A stretch of 64,000 nt of DNA from assembly GCF_011516825.1 (NCBI RefSeq), contig NZ_WOTA01000011.1, forward strand, positions 56,459-120,458, given 5' to 3'. Numbering within the stretch: the stretch's first letter is position 1; each line of letters starts with the position of its first letter. This stretch comes from Acetobacter oeni. GTDB taxonomy: Bacteria; Pseudomonadota; Alphaproteobacteria; Acetobacterales; Acetobacteraceae. The notes under the pieces are model-generated. The model saw only the letters and a program-made list of their open reading frames with translations. It had not been told where the DNA came from and searched no databases. Both the position numbers and the translations under genes were made by a program. Positions 17,678 through 27,487 of the stretch are shown piece after piece.

Positions 17678-18589
17678 ATGCCGCTGCTCCGCACTCTGAT
17701 TCGCGTGATTTTGACCCTAGCGGTTGTCTCGCTGGCTATCGTTCTAGGGATCACCCTGTGGAACACCTACATGATCGCACCCTGGACACGCGACGGTCGT
17801 GTTCGTGTGTATGTCGTCGATGTGGCGCCGGAAGTTCCTGGCACAGTTGTGCAGGTTCCGGTTGTGGACAACCAGTTCGTTCATAAAGGTGATCCGCTTT
17901 ACGTACTTGATCCGGTCCGGTTCCGGCTGGCTATTCGTGAAGCTCAGGCCCGGCTTGACGGCGCGCTTGAAGATCTGAAGCTGAAGCAGAATGATGCCCG
18001 GCGACGTATGGGGCTGTCTGGTATCGTTTCTGCTGAAGAACAGGAAGTGTTTAACTCGAATGTCGCGACGCAGATAGCGGCAGTGGATGCGGCGCGCGCT
18101 GCTCTTGATGTTGCAAAGCTCAATCTGCAGCGCTCAGTGCTTTATTCGCCGGTAAACGGATTTATTACGAACCTCAATCTGCGGGTAGGTGATTACGCGA
18201 CAGCGGGGCAGCCAAGGCTCGCGGTGATCGATTCGGATTCATACTGGGTTTATGGTTACTTCGAGGAAACCAAGATGTGGGGTGTCCATGTCGGGGACGT
18301 CGCCCGTGTGAAGCTGATGGGATATAAACAGATTGTCCCGGGTCATGTTGTGTCCATTGCCCGCGGTATCAATGACACGAACGGAAACCCGGATAAGCTG
18401 GGCCTTCAGGACGTTAATCCGATTTTCACCTGGGTCCGTCTTGCACAGCGTATTCCGGTTCGCATCCATCTGGACAGTGTGCCGGAAGGTGTAACGCTCG
18501 CCGCCGGGATGACCGCGACGATCAGTGTCGGGCCTGAGTCAAGAAGCCGCCGCGGCAAGTTGACCACATGGCTCCAGGACCACTTGTGA
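17678..18589 (+). CDS. HlyD-family membrane fusion protein (AaeA-like)
   Basis: A periplasmic adaptor (303 aa) that links the FUSC pump to the outer-membrane factor. It has one N-terminal membrane anchor (about 7-27), the biotinyl-lipoyl-like halves (VVDVAPEVPGTVVQV with VVDNQFVHKGDPLYVLDP, and LYSPVNGFITNLNLRVGDY), a short coiled-coil hairpin between them (about 88-150), and a beta-barrel with the VYGYFEETKM motif. The ATG is 37 bases after the DUF1656 gene. The short hairpin fits AaeA-type fusion proteins. Confidence 0.92.
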   Translation: MPLLRTLIRVILTLAVVSLAIVLGITLWNTYMIAPWTRDGRVRVYVVDVAPEVPGTVVQVPVVDNQFVHKGDPLYVLDPVRFRLAIREAQARLDGALEDLKLKQNDARRRMGLSGIVSAEEQEVFNSNVATQIAAVDAARAALDVAKLNLQRSVLYSPVNGFITNLNLRVGDYATAGQPRLAVIDSDSYWVYGYFEETKMWGVHVGDVARVKLMGYKQIVPGHVVSIARGINDTNGNPDKLGLQDVNPIFTWVRLAQRIPVRIHLDSVPEGVTLAAGMTATISVGPESRSRRGKLTTWLQDHL

Positions 18590-18602
18590 GCCAGCGGACC
18601 TG

Positions 18603-20231
18603 ATGATGCACAGAACAATGGTTGCAGAACATTCGCGGGATGCAGAGTCTCCTGTGACTGAGGCCAGGAAGGGCAGGGCAGTAACGCGCCTTTCGGCCTC
18701 GTGGCATGCACGTTTTGTCGCAATACGCCGCAGGACTGTGCTCTTCCTCTCAGCGGGGTCTCTTCTGGCCGGGTGCTCGGTCGGACCAAATTTTCAGCCT
18801 GACCGGATGAAGTTACCACAGGGCTTTACAGAAGCTTCGGAAGAACGCCCCGCAACGCCGGAAGAGATTGCACATACCGATAAGGAAATGACGGAGTGGT
18901 GGGCGAGCTTTAATGATCCGATCCTGACGAAGCTCGTCGAGACGGCCATCAAAGGTAACTATGATCTTCAGATTGCCGGGCAGAGGATTCTGTCCGAGCG
19001 GGCGACGCGGGATAAAGCGGCCTCGGCATGGTATCCTCAGGTAGATGCCAATGCGGGTGGCGGAGACGCGCGCTACTCGCTCAATATCGATAACTGGCCG
19101 TTGCGTCCGGGAAATCCGTCAAACCGTCCTGAAGCATCAATGCTGACATATGGCATGTCGGCCACATGGGAAATCGATGTTTTCGGGCGTATCAGGCGTA
19201 GTGTCGAGGCGCAGGAACATGCGGTTGAAGCCTCTGTGGAAGGGCGGCGCGCGTTACTGATGACACTACTTTCCGAACTGGCGAACGACTACATGCTTCT
19301 TCGGGTCACGCAGCTTCAGATCCAGATCGCAACGAACAATATTGGTGTGGCGCAGGATGCTCTCAACCTGACAAACCGACTGTATTCGGAAGGGTTGGGG
19401 AATACACTGCAGATCGCTCAGGCTCAGGCTGAACTGGACGCACAGGTTGCAGCACGTGAGCCGCTGAAAACACGCGTTTCCCAGATTACGCATGCGATTT
19501 CGGTACTGGTGGGCGAGATGCCCGGCACTCTTGAAGAAGAGCTTAAGGTCGTTAAACCTCTGCCGGTTGTGCCTGCTTTTCCTGCAACGATGCCATCAAT
19601 TGTGATTGCAAATCGTCCGGATATCCGGATGGCGGAAAGGGATTACGCTGTTGCCACGGCTCAGATTGGCGTGGCTGTGTCGGATCTTTATCCGCACTTT
19701 GTCATTCCGCTGAATTTTAATCCGAACGCTTCGGCCATGTATCAGCTTTTCCAGGTTAATGCGATGAGCTGGCAATTCCTGATGATGGCGAGTCTGCCGC
19801 TCGTTCATGGCGGCAAATATACGTCTGCGGTGCGTGCTGCCCAGGCCGCTGCGGAAGCTGCGCGACTCCATTATCGCCAGGCCGTGCTGACCGGCTTCAA
19901 AGAGGTCGAGGATGAAATGGCTGCCTGGCACGACGATATTGAGTATTCAGAGCAGTTGCATAAGGCAGCGGAAGACAGCGCTCTGGCCAGTGAGCGGGCG
20001 CGTAAATTGTATGCAGCCGGTCTGATCGGCTTCCTGGATGTTCTGACCACTGAACGGACGACACTGAACGCGCAGAATGCGGAAGCTCTGTCGAAACTCG
20101 AACGTCTGCGTGATGCTGTTAACTTGTACACAGCCATCGGTGCTGGCTGGCGTGGGGTTGCTCTGACAAGTTCAGCGCTGCCGGTCTCACTGGAAACGCA
20201 GAATATATGGGCGCGTGCGCTTAAGCAGTAA
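18603..20231 (+). CDS. Outer-membrane efflux lipoprotein, NodT family
   Basis: A TolC-like outer-membrane factor with a lipobox (LLAGC, Cys58 from the first ATG) and the NodT-family start GCSVGPNFQPDRMKLP. Two repeats of the OEP domain follow, with TEWWASFNDPIL near the N-terminus, YGMSATWEIDVFGRIRR and ANRPDIRMAERDYA in the middle. It completes the efflux path from inner membrane to outside. The 40 residues before the signal peptide are unusually long, so an internal start such as the GTG at 18654 may be the real one. It is the last gene of the operon. Confidence 0.92.
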   Translation: MMHRTMVAEHSRDAESPVTEARKGRAVTRLSASWHARFVAIRRRTVLFLSAGSLLAGCSVGPNFQPDRMKLPQGFTEASEERPATPEEIAHTDKEMTEWWASFNDPILTKLVETAIKGNYDLQIAGQRILSERATRDKAASAWYPQVDANAGGGDARYSLNIDNWPLRPGNPSNRPEASMLTYGMSATWEIDVFGRIRRSVEAQEHAVEASVEGRRALLMTLLSELANDYMLLRVTQLQIQIATNNIGVAQDALNLTNRLYSEGLGNTLQIAQAQAELDAQVAAREPLKTRVSQITHAISVLVGEMPGTLEEELKVVKPLPVVPAFPATMPSIVIANRPDIRMAERDYAVATAQIGVAVSDLYPHFVIPLNFNPNASAMYQLFQVNAMSWQFLMMASLPLVHGGKYTSAVRAAQAAAEAARLHYRQAVLTGFKEVEDEMAAWHDDIEYSEQLHKAAEDSALASERARKLYAAGLIGFLDVLTTERTTLNAQNAEALSKLERLRDAVNLYTAIGAGWRGVALTSSALPVSLETQNIWARALKQ

Positions 20232-20290
20232 AAGCGCCTCATTGCGTTCGGGCGTTCTGTTTCAGGACGAGCCGGAGTCAGAGGCATTTT

Positions 20291-20557
20291 ATGGCACCTG
20301 ATGAACCAAATTATCTGCGTCGCCTGTGTATTATCCTTGGTAGTCTTTTTTTAGGATTTACGCTGGTTGTTCTCTCAGGCTGGCAACTGATCTATAATCC
20401 TGGCTCCGGAGATGCGTGGTGGCTCTGGTCTCTGCGCCGCGTGCCACTGGTGCTTGGCGTGGTGCTTCTGCTCACTGGGTTTGTTTTGCTCCGAAAACCG
20501 GTCGGGACAGATCCATCGTTACCGGAGGACGACGTCGACAATATGGACGGCGCCTGA
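20291..20557 (+). CDS. Small two-helix membrane protein, unknown function
   Basis: An 88-aa protein with two hydrophobic segments (about 13-33 and 52-68), a Trp-rich connecting loop (GDAWWLWSLRRVP) and an acidic tail (LPEDDVDNMDG). I do not recognise a family. It lies 59 bases after the efflux lipoprotein gene on the same strand and could be a late member of that operon or have its own promoter. Confidence 0.55.
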   Translation: MAPDEPNYLRRLCIILGSLFLGFTLVVLSGWQLIYNPGSGDAWWLWSLRRVPLVLGVVLLLTGFVLLRKPVGTDPSLPEDDVDNMDGA

Positions 20558-20588
20558 AGTCATGATATGGGCTGCTACCCGAAATCTG

Positions 20589-21233
20589 TCACGCGGCGAA
20601 AGTAAGTCTCTTTGCCAGAGCCGAAAATTTGTGCCTGCGTAATTCGGAGCGGGCTTTGCTTCCGGTTTCCATATAATTGAGCTGGATCGTGTAGCGTGGA
20701 CCCACGTAGCGGCGATGGCCATGCCAGCTCGTCGCGCAATTTGGAAAGACAAGCATAGTGCCATTGATAGGCGGCACTTCAACAGCGTAGTTCTCGACAT
20801 CGTCCGGGCTGCGCAGAAGTCTCAGACACCCTTCCTGCCGCTGGAAAGCCGCCGCGGTTGGATTCAGATATAATAAGACAGTGACACGTTTTGCTGCCGA
20901 ATCGCGGTGGATACGTCCGTCTTTTTCCCGCGTGCGACCGCGCAGGGTCAGCATGACCGGTGCATCATGCAGATCGAGATCGAATTTTGCGGCGATTAAC
21001 CGACGCAGTTCCGGCCCCTTCAGTTGCGCAATCAGATTTTTTACGAGCGGTGAAAGTGCGAGTGCTTCGGGTGGAAAAGAGCCGCCGGAAGTAATTTCGG
21101 GCAGAGAGGCATGAAGAGCCCGGAGATCATCGGAGCGGATAAAATGCGGCACCACAACATGAGGGAAGGGGTTTGCAGATACCAATGTTTTCTGAAGAGC
21201 CGCATAATCAGGAGTAATTTCTGATGTGCTCAT
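20589..21233 (-). CDS. 2-oxoglutarate/Fe(II)-dependent oxygenase
   Basis: A 214-aa protein with the iron-binding triad of the 2OG-Fe(II) dioxygenases: His109-x-Asp111 in GRIHRDSAAKRVTVLLYLN, a distal His (His171 or His173 in SWHGHR) and Arg180 for 2-oxoglutarate in YVGPRYTIQLNYM. Such enzymes hydroxylate proteins or small molecules; the substrate cannot be read. It is encoded alone, convergent with the small membrane protein gene and divergent from the GT87-type gene. Confidence 0.82.
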   Translation of the reverse strand: MSTSEITPDYAALQKTLVSANPFPHVVVPHFIRSDDLRALHASLPEITSGGSFPPEALALSPLVKNLIAQLKGPELRRLIAAKFDLDLHDAPVMLTLRGRTREKDGRIHRDSAAKRVTVLLYLNPTAAAFQRQEGCLRLLRSPDDVENYAVEVPPINGTMLVFPNCATSWHGHRRYVGPRYTIQLNYMETGSKARSELRRHKFSALAKRLTFAA

Positions 21234-21433
21234 ACCGCTTCTCCGTGAGGCATATAACTTCGATGATGTCCGATATTATCTGTTCGGCTTCCCAGCATAT
21301 GCGTTCGTTCTGTCCCTGTCACATACGATGAAAGGAAAGAAAAGCTGGCAGAAAGACGATATTAACCGCTTTAGCCGAAAATTTTCCCAAATTCCGAAAT
21401 GCAGGATGAGGGATGCACGCGGTCAGACGGTTC

Positions 21434-22735
21434 ATGAAAGTAGCGATATTGCGCGCTGACTGGCTTACTGCCGGGCGAGCGCGGGCTTATTGCGAAATTT
21501 TTGGTTTATTTGGCTGGGCAACTTTTTTGCTGATGTTGCTGCTGCCGTGGTGGAAAACTGGCTGGAATGCACAACCACGATTCGGCGACTTTATCAGCTT
21601 CTGGGCTGCATCAGATCAGGTGCTGAACGGGCATGTTGTCGCAGTCTACAACACAACAAAACATCATATTGCCGAACTGGCCGCCTTTCCGAAAATGTCC
21701 TTCGGCAATTTTGCTTTCTTTTATCCACCGACATTTCTGCTGACCTGCACTCCACTTGCGCTCCTGCCATATGGAGTTTCCGCGTCTCTCTGGCTTGGCA
21801 CTGCCAGTGTGGCCTATGTCAGTGCGCTGCGCCGCATTCTTCCATGGCGCTGGGCATTGATTCCCATTTTGGCGTTTCCGGGTTTCGTAATTGATTTTAC
21901 TAATGGCCAGAATGGCCTTCTGACAGCAGCTCTGCTTGGCTGGAGTATGATGCTGATGAGGCAACGCCCTTTTGTTGCCGGTCTCTGTCTGGGGTGTCTT
22001 GTGATTAAACCCCAGTTACTGGTTGCTGCGCCGGTTATTTTGCTGTGTACACGCCAGTGGCGAACCATTGCCGGCGGCATTGTTTCCGGTGGCGGGCTCA
22101 TCGTTGCATCATGGATTGCTTTCGGAACAGTTGCGTGGTCAGGGTTTTTTCGAATGGGACACTCTGCCCGGGTAACGTTTGAAATGGGATATGTTTCTTT
22201 CTGGAAGATGCAAAGTGTATTTACGGCAGTTCGACTGTTGCACGGCAATGTATCGCTGGCATACGTGCTTCAGACCACGACAACTGTTTTTGTGTTTTTT
22301 CTGGTCGGATGGTTGTCCTGGCGTATGAATCTGAAAAACGGCAACGGGTCGTTTGCTGGCGATTGTGCTCCGGAGATAGCGCTGATGATTGCAGCGTTAC
22401 CGTTTTGCACCCCGTTTCTCCTTGATTATGACCTGGCTTGTCTTGCTTTTCCGATGGCGTGGCTTTTCATCCAGGGGCGCTCGACTGAGTGGCTGCCTGG
22501 AGAGAAAATTATTTTGTTTCTGGCATACATCTATCTTCTGGGGGCCCGGCTTTTTGGTATGGCAACGCTTGTGTGCCCGACTCCTTTTATCGCTTCAGCG
22601 TTATTGCTGGCCATAGCAAGGAGAATGGCCCCGGCCGAATGTGCGCATGCGATATCGGGTTTTAAATATGCAATACGCGAGCGAAGTATTTTTGTCAGAA
22701 AGAGGCAGGTATCCGTGTCCGGGGAGAAGGCCTGA
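21434..22735 (+). CDS. GT87/DUF2029-type membrane glycosyltransferase
   Basis: A polytopic membrane protein (433 aa) of the DUF2029/GT87 group, which are mannosyltransferase-like enzymes using polyprenyl-phosphate sugars. Features are FGDFISFWAASDQVLNG near the first loop, where the conserved Asp of the family lies, FAFFYPPTFLLTCTPLALLP, a run of about ten hydrophobic segments, and FTNGQNGLLTAALLGWSMML. The ATG at 21434 (MKVAILRADWL) is preferred to one seven codons earlier. The acceptor is unknown. The stop is 30 bases before the end of the convergent HpnL-like gene. Confidence 0.75.
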   Translation: MKVAILRADWLTAGRARAYCEIFGLFGWATFLLMLLLPWWKTGWNAQPRFGDFISFWAASDQVLNGHVVAVYNTTKHHIAELAAFPKMSFGNFAFFYPPTFLLTCTPLALLPYGVSASLWLGTASVAYVSALRRILPWRWALIPILAFPGFVIDFTNGQNGLLTAALLGWSMMLMRQRPFVAGLCLGCLVIKPQLLVAAPVILLCTRQWRTIAGGIVSGGGLIVASWIAFGTVAWSGFFRMGHSARVTFEMGYVSFWKMQSVFTAVRLLHGNVSLAYVLQTTTTVFVFFLVGWLSWRMNLKNGNGSFAGDCAPEIALMIAALPFCTPFLLDYDLACLAFPMAWLFIQGRSTEWLPGEKIILFLAYIYLLGARLFGMATLVCPTPFIASALLLAIARRMAPAECAHAISGFKYAIRERSIFVRKRQVSVSGEKA

Positions 22736-22765
22736 GACTCTTCAAACAAAATGGCCCCGGGTGTT

Positions 22766-23878
22766 TTAGCTGTGGGGCATATCCTGGTGCCCTTCAGTTG
22801 CTCCCGGATTGTCGGCCTCAGGCGCAGAGTTACTGGCCTCGCGGGCTTTCAGAGCGCGCATTTCACTTATCTGCCACAGCAAAAGAACCGGGATGCCAAT
22901 ACAGAATTCGCGTCCACGTCTTAACAGTGCCAGCGCGAGGCCAACGGATGAAGGGAGGCCGAAGGCATGAGCCAGCGCCATGTAGGCTCCTTCCAGAACA
23001 CCAAGACCGGCCGGAACAAGGAACGACGCTGACAGTAGGCCGCATGTCACGCCTTCGATGGCTATTGCATCAAGGAAGCTGAGGCGGCTCCCCAGCAGAA
23101 GAACCGTCAGCCATAACAAGGCTGCGCTACTGATCCATCCTGTGAAATGCACTGCGGCTGAAGCAGAAATGCGGGCCGGACGTGACCATGCATCTTCCAT
23201 AAGCGTCTGAAGCGTATTTGCTCCGTCCAGCATGGTGGTCTGCCATTGTCCGGCGATATGCTGGCCCAGAAAGCGGACAGTACGTTTGACGGCACTGCCT
23301 CCTCTTTGTTGGGTCCAGATAAAGCCGGCGATGCCGATAGCAAGCAACAGAGCGCCGATGATAACGGGTTTTACCAGCGGGTTAGCTCTGGTCCCGAAGG
23401 CCAGAAGGGTAACGGCGAGCAGAATAAATACAATCTGACCAAGGACTTCGGTCGTAATATCGACGACGTTGGCGCACGCCGCTTCCGGCCATTCAACCGG
23501 TGACTCCGCGACATCATGAATGCCGGGATGCCGACACGTTGCCCGAATTCCAAGAACGATTCCCCCGAGCTGAGAAAAGGGAAGGCAGGTTGCGGCGGAA
23601 TCACGCACCATTCTTGCTTTGAAAAGGTGAGGGAAGCTCATGGTGGGAAACGCTGCATGCCAGGCCGCGCCAAGTATCAGATCCACCGCGAGTTGCGCGA
23701 TGATTGTGATAACAAAGCCGCCGATGCCGATACGCGTTACCGCATCAATAACTTTATCGACACCACTCCATGCTGTTGCTGCCGTGATTGCAGCCAGCCC
23801 GAGGAGGGTGAGCAGAATAGTGAGCTTCTTCAAGGCGCGGTCATGTCCACTGGTTGCGGCCCACCCAATCACAGGCAA
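22766..23878 (-). CDS. hpnL: HpnL-type membrane protein (lysylphosphatidylglycerol-synthetase TM family)
   Basis: A 370-aa protein with about eight membrane segments, of the LPG-synthetase transmembrane family; the version beside hopanoid genes is named HpnL. Recognisable parts are RDSAATCLPFSQLGGIVLGIRAT, ANVVDITTEVLGQIVFILLAV and the C-terminal SFLVPAGLGVLEGAYMALAHAFGLP. It is encoded divergently from hpnA, separated by 377 bases. Its role in hopanoid handling is not established. The start is a TTG at 23878 (GTG at 23872 also possible); there is no in-frame ATG near it. The soluble C-terminus is Glu/Ala/Asn-rich. Confidence 0.82.
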   Translation of the reverse strand: MPVIGWAATSGHDRALKKLTILLTLLGLAAITAATAWSGVDKVIDAVTRIGIGGFVITIIAQLAVDLILGAAWHAAFPTMSFPHLFKARMVRDSAATCLPFSQLGGIVLGIRATCRHPGIHDVAESPVEWPEAACANVVDITTEVLGQIVFILLAVTLLAFGTRANPLVKPVIIGALLLAIGIAGFIWTQQRGGSAVKRTVRFLGQHIAGQWQTTMLDGANTLQTLMEDAWSRPARISASAAVHFTGWISSAALLWLTVLLLGSRLSFLDAIAIEGVTCGLLSASFLVPAGLGVLEGAYMALAHAFGLPSSVGLALALLRRGREFCIGIPVLLLWQISEMRALKAREASNSAPEADNPGATEGHQDMPHS

Positions 23879-24255
23879 TGGCGGGTATACCTGTTGCTGA
23901 AGTGTCCTTCAAACATGCATTCAGGTCATGTGCATGCCGCTATTTAATCATACATCTTTGGATAAGGTTCTGTGACTACGCACAGTACCGAAGCAAGGCC
24001 AGCGTAGCTCCCCTGGCTGATAAGGCAGTCCATGCCTCACCTTTGGATATTAAATGATAAGCCGACGATCGGAACAAAAACAGTGGCCGCCCTTACACTA
24101 ACATTTGTTGCAGCGCCAGTCCGGCAAGCACGCTGACGCTTCTGTCTCCACCGGTTAAGTCTGTTTTGTTTTCTCTGTGCCTCTGGTCTTTAGTGCGGCC
24201 ATCGGGATAAGCAGTGATGCCTACCTGTTGCCGTAACGTTGAAGGAATTCGTTGC
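23879..24255. other. Divergent intergenic region between hpnL and hpnA
   Basis: This 377-base stretch separates divergent hpnL and hpnA and must hold the promoter of the hopanoid operon. I see AAGGA at 24242-24246, 9 bases before the hpnA ATG, but no convincing promoter boxes, operator or RNA gene. The frames in it are short and unsupported. Confidence 0.5.
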
Positions 24256-25251
24256 ATGACTGCGCCGACACTCGTCACAGGTGCTACCGGTTTTGTAGGG
24301 TCAGCCGTGGCGCGCACGCTCCTTGAACGCGGGCACAATTTGCGGCTTATGGTCCGTGAGGGAAGCGACCGCAGAAATATTGCTGATATTCCGGCGGATC
24401 TGGTTGAGGGCGATCTGTCGCGCCCTGCAACATTTGCCCGTGCTGTCGCGGGATGTCGCTATGTTTTCCATATAGCCGCCGATTACAGATTATGGGTGCC
24501 TGATCCCGCGCCGATGATGGCGGCCAATGTTGAAGGTACGCGCCTGCTGATGCTTGCAGCAAAAGACGCTGGCGTGGAGCGGATCGTATACTGCTCATCT
24601 GTTGCGGCTCTTGGTCTGATCGGGGATGGAACTGTCTCAGATGAAGAGACGCCGGTTCATGAGCATTCGGTCATAGGCATCTACAAAAAGTCGAAATATC
24701 GCGCTGAACAGGAGGTGCTTCGGCTGACGCGTGAGCAGGGGCTTCAGGCTGTTATCGTCAATCCGTCGACGCCGGTCGGGCCGCGCGACATTAAACCTAC
24801 GCCTACGGGACAGATGATTCTCGATTGTGCCGCCGGAAGAATGCCTGCGTATGTCGATACAGGCGTCAATATTGTGCATGTTGATGATGTGGCGGAGGGC
24901 CATGCTCTGGCTCTTGAGCGTGGCCGAATCGGAGAAGCTTACATTCTGGGCGGGCAGAACTACCTGCTGGGTGATCTGTTTCGCATGGTTGCCGAGATTG
25001 CCGGCGTGAAGCCGCCACGGATCAGTCTGCCGCAGGAGGTTATCTGGCCAGTCGCAGTCGCATCGGAGTGGTTGTCCCGCCGCTTCGGCATCGAACCGCG
25101 AGTCACACGTGAAATGCTGGCGATGTCGAGAAAAAAAATGTTTTTCTCTTCAGAGAAAGCTATCTGTGAACTCGGATATCATCCTCGCCCCGCGCGTGAG
25201 GCCGTTAAAGACGCCATCGACTGGTTCCGTGATGTCGGGATGCTTCGGTAA
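24256..25251 (+). CDS. hpnA: Hopanoid-associated sugar epimerase HpnA
   Basis: An extended short-chain dehydrogenase/epimerase (331 aa) with the NAD(P)-binding GATGFVGS, the Tyr-x-x-x-Lys catalytic pair in GIYKKSKYRAEQEVLR, and VNPSTPVGPRDIKPTPTG, the pattern of HpnA. It is linked genetically to hopanoid side-chain modification, though the exact reaction is not settled. The ATG at 24256 has AAGGA 9 bases upstream and removes a Cys-rich leader of 14 residues. It is the first gene of the hopanoid operon; hpnB follows 13 bases later. Confidence 0.93.
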   Translation: MTAPTLVTGATGFVGSAVARTLLERGHNLRLMVREGSDRRNIADIPADLVEGDLSRPATFARAVAGCRYVFHIAADYRLWVPDPAPMMAANVEGTRLLMLAAKDAGVERIVYCSSVAALGLIGDGTVSDEETPVHEHSVIGIYKKSKYRAEQEVLRLTREQGLQAVIVNPSTPVGPRDIKPTPTGQMILDCAAGRMPAYVDTGVNIVHVDDVAEGHALALERGRIGEAYILGGQNYLLGDLFRMVAEIAGVKPPRISLPQEVIWPVAVASEWLSRRFGIEPRVTREMLAMSRKKMFFSSEKAICELGYHPRPAREAVKDAIDWFRDVGMLR

Positions 25252-25264
25252 GAGAGTTCCGGTG

Positions 25265-26416
25265 ATGATGGCCTTTTTTGCGGCGGTCTCTGCCGTCATC
25301 TGGGTTCTGCTCATTTTTTTTCATGGAAAATTCTGGCAGGCAGGGCCAGTGCTCAGGCGTGATGACTCTTCGCGCGCGCTGCCCCCTGTCAGTGTCGTAG
25401 TTCCGGCGCGGGATGAAGCTGAGTCCATTGGGGGGTGTCTGGAGTCTCTTCTTGCTCAGGATTATGCCGGACCTTTCGGTGTGGTTCTTACAGACGACGG
25501 GAGCGTGGACGGCACCGGGGGGCTGGCCCGGAAATTACCTGATCCTGCGGGAAAGCTGACGGTCATTGATGGCTTATCCCGCCCGCCAGGCTGGAGCGGA
25601 AAGCTTTGGGCCGTGCAGCAGGGCGTAATGCAGGTGCGCCGGGATAACCCTGAAGATGATGGCTACATTCTGCTGACAGATGCCGATATCGAGCATGATC
25701 CGGTCCACGTTTCCACTCTGGTTGAAAAGGCGGAGCGGGAGCAGCTGGACCTTGTCTCGGAGATGGTTGAACTGAACTGCGCCAGTGTTTCGGAAAAGGC
25801 ATTAGTGCCGGCTTTCGTGTTTTTCTTTGCTCTCCTTTATCCGTTTGCCCGGGTTAATGAGCCTGCGAACCGGACAGCTGCTGCTGCGGGAGGGACAATT
25901 CTGATACGAAGGAGTGCGTTGACGCGGATTGGCGGAATTGAGGCTCTGAAAGGTGCTTTGATTGATGACTGCACTCTGGCCGCTCACGTAAAAGGTTCCG
26001 GCGGAAAAATTTATCTTGGACACTCATGTCTTGCGCGGTCCGTCCGCCCCTATCCGCACCCAGGCGACATCTGGAAAATGATTGCGCGCACGGCGTATGT
26101 GCAGTTGCGCTATTCTCCGTTGCTTTTGCTTGGAACGGTTATCGGGATGGTTCTGGTCTGGATTGCGCCGGTTTTTTTTGTAATTTTCGGTCGGGGATTG
26201 TCGCGAAAGCTCGGATTTGTGGCGTGGTCAATGGCAATGGCGTCTTATACCCCGACGCTTCGCCGGTTTCGGTTATCACCATTATGGGCTCTGTTATTGC
26301 CTGCTGTGGCTGTGTTCTACACGGCCGCCACCATAGGTTCAGCCTTTGATCATCACAGAGGGCGTGGCGTTCAGTGGAAGAACCGGGCTTATACAGATGC
26401 CAGCCACGATCGTTGA
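25265..26416 (+). CDS. hpnB: Hopanoid-associated glycosyltransferase HpnB
   Basis: A GT2-family glycosyltransferase (383 aa) with an N-terminal membrane segment, VSVVVPARDEAESIGGCLESLL (nucleotide-sugar fold), VVLTDDGSVDGT, the metal-binding LLTDADIEHDP, and C-terminal membrane segments (about 280-365). HpnB proteins occur in hopanoid clusters and are thought to act in head-group modification. The ATG at 25265 is chosen; a GTG precedes it directly. The frame stays open well upstream inside hpnA, but that part has no family match. Confidence 0.92.
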   Translation: MMAFFAAVSAVIWVLLIFFHGKFWQAGPVLRRDDSSRALPPVSVVVPARDEAESIGGCLESLLAQDYAGPFGVVLTDDGSVDGTGGLARKLPDPAGKLTVIDGLSRPPGWSGKLWAVQQGVMQVRRDNPEDDGYILLTDADIEHDPVHVSTLVEKAEREQLDLVSEMVELNCASVSEKALVPAFVFFFALLYPFARVNEPANRTAAAAGGTILIRRSALTRIGGIEALKGALIDDCTLAAHVKGSGGKIYLGHSCLARSVRPYPHPGDIWKMIARTAYVQLRYSPLLLLGTVIGMVLVWIAPVFFVIFGRGLSRKLGFVAWSMAMASYTPTLRRFRLSPLWALLLPAVAVFYTAATIGSAFDHHRGRGVQWKNRAYTDASHDR

Positions 26417-26505
26417 GAGCGGGAAGAAATTCGCAATGCGGCTCTGTCGGGCCTGTACTGGCAATGGTGTAGGAATCTGCGTCGAGAGCGTGTAAGCAGC
26501 CCGCC

Positions 26506-27438
26506 ATGTTGTCTTCCTCTTCTCCTGCCGGGCTGAATGAGCCTGCTTCCGGAGCGTTGCCCGCTGAACCTGGCGGGGAGGCCCGCATTGATCCGTGGTC
26601 AGCTCCGGACGTCTCTTCCGGGAAAGGTGAGGCGGATGAAAATTTCCCGGTCGGATCGTTGCTTTTTCGGAAGAATCTCAGGGATCATATCCACGCTTAT
26701 TATGACTTTGCCCGTTTTAGCGATGATATAGCGGACAGCGAGTTACTGACGCCGGACGAAAAGGTCGCGCGGCTTGATGCGATGGAGAAGATCGTTCGGG
26801 GGAGTGCCGTGGCTCCGGATCGGAAAGACGCCCGGTCAGCGGCGCGGTTGCGGCTGAGTCTGTTGAGAACCGGATTATCATTCGAAGTCGCGACGGATCT
26901 TCTGGTTGCGTTTCGTGAGGATGCGGTGAAATCGCGATACAGCACGCTGAATGAACTCAATCGGTACTGCCGTTACTCAGCCAATCCGGTCGGGCGTTTT
27001 CTGCTGAGTTTGCATGGTGAGAGCGCGGAGACTTTTGCCGCCTCGGATGCGTTATGCACCTCATTGCAGATTTTAAACCATCTGCAGGATTGTAAAGGTG
27101 ATCTTCAGCGTCTGGACCGATGCTATATGCCGGTTGATTTGCTGGCGGCGCATGGGCTTGGAACCGATGTGTTGCTGGAATCCCGCACAGCTTCCGCGTT
27201 GCGCGACGTGTTTGATATTATGCTTGATGAAGTTGACCGGCTGAACGCGCAGTCAGTGTTTCTTGTGCAAAGAGTTCGGATGCCGGGGATGCGAATGTAT
27301 TGCGGGGCTGTTATCAGGCTGGCGCATCTGCTGGCAGCGCACCTGCGAGCCGGTGATCCACTGGCGGAACGGGTGGCGCTGACGAAGATGGATTTTGCAC
27401 AGGCAGCTCTGTCTGCGTTCCGCGTGTGGAAGAATTGA
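26506..27438 (+). CDS. hpnC: Squalene synthase subunit HpnC (hydroxysqualene synthase)
   Basis: HpnC is one of the three enzymes (HpnC, D, E) that replace a single squalene synthase. In the known pathway HpnD makes presqualene diphosphate from two farnesyl diphosphates, HpnC converts it to hydroxysqualene and HpnE reduces this to squalene. The 310-aa protein has both Asp-rich prenyl-diphosphate motifs, FARFSDDIADS and NHLQDCKGDLQRL. The first 45 residues are Pro/Gly/Glu-rich and probably disordered. hpnD starts 49 bases downstream. Confidence 0.93.
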   Translation: MLSSSSPAGLNEPASGALPAEPGGEARIDPWSAPDVSSGKGEADENFPVGSLLFRKNLRDHIHAYYDFARFSDDIADSELLTPDEKVARLDAMEKIVRGSAVAPDRKDARSAARLRLSLLRTGLSFEVATDLLVAFREDAVKSRYSTLNELNRYCRYSANPVGRFLLSLHGESAETFAASDALCTSLQILNHLQDCKGDLQRLDRCYMPVDLLAAHGLGTDVLLESRTASALRDVFDIMLDEVDRLNAQSVFLVQRVRMPGMRMYCGAVIRLAHLLAAHLRAGDPLAERVALTKMDFAQAALSAFRVWKN

Positions 27439-27487
27439 AAACAATGACCTTTGCAGAATTGACCCACTGCCGGTTGCACGGGGGAGA

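Noticed and set aside
21226..21459. A 77-codon plus-strand frame upstream of the GT87-type gene
   Set aside because: It overlaps the oxygenase start and the GT87-type start, has no motif and reads as intergenic sequence.
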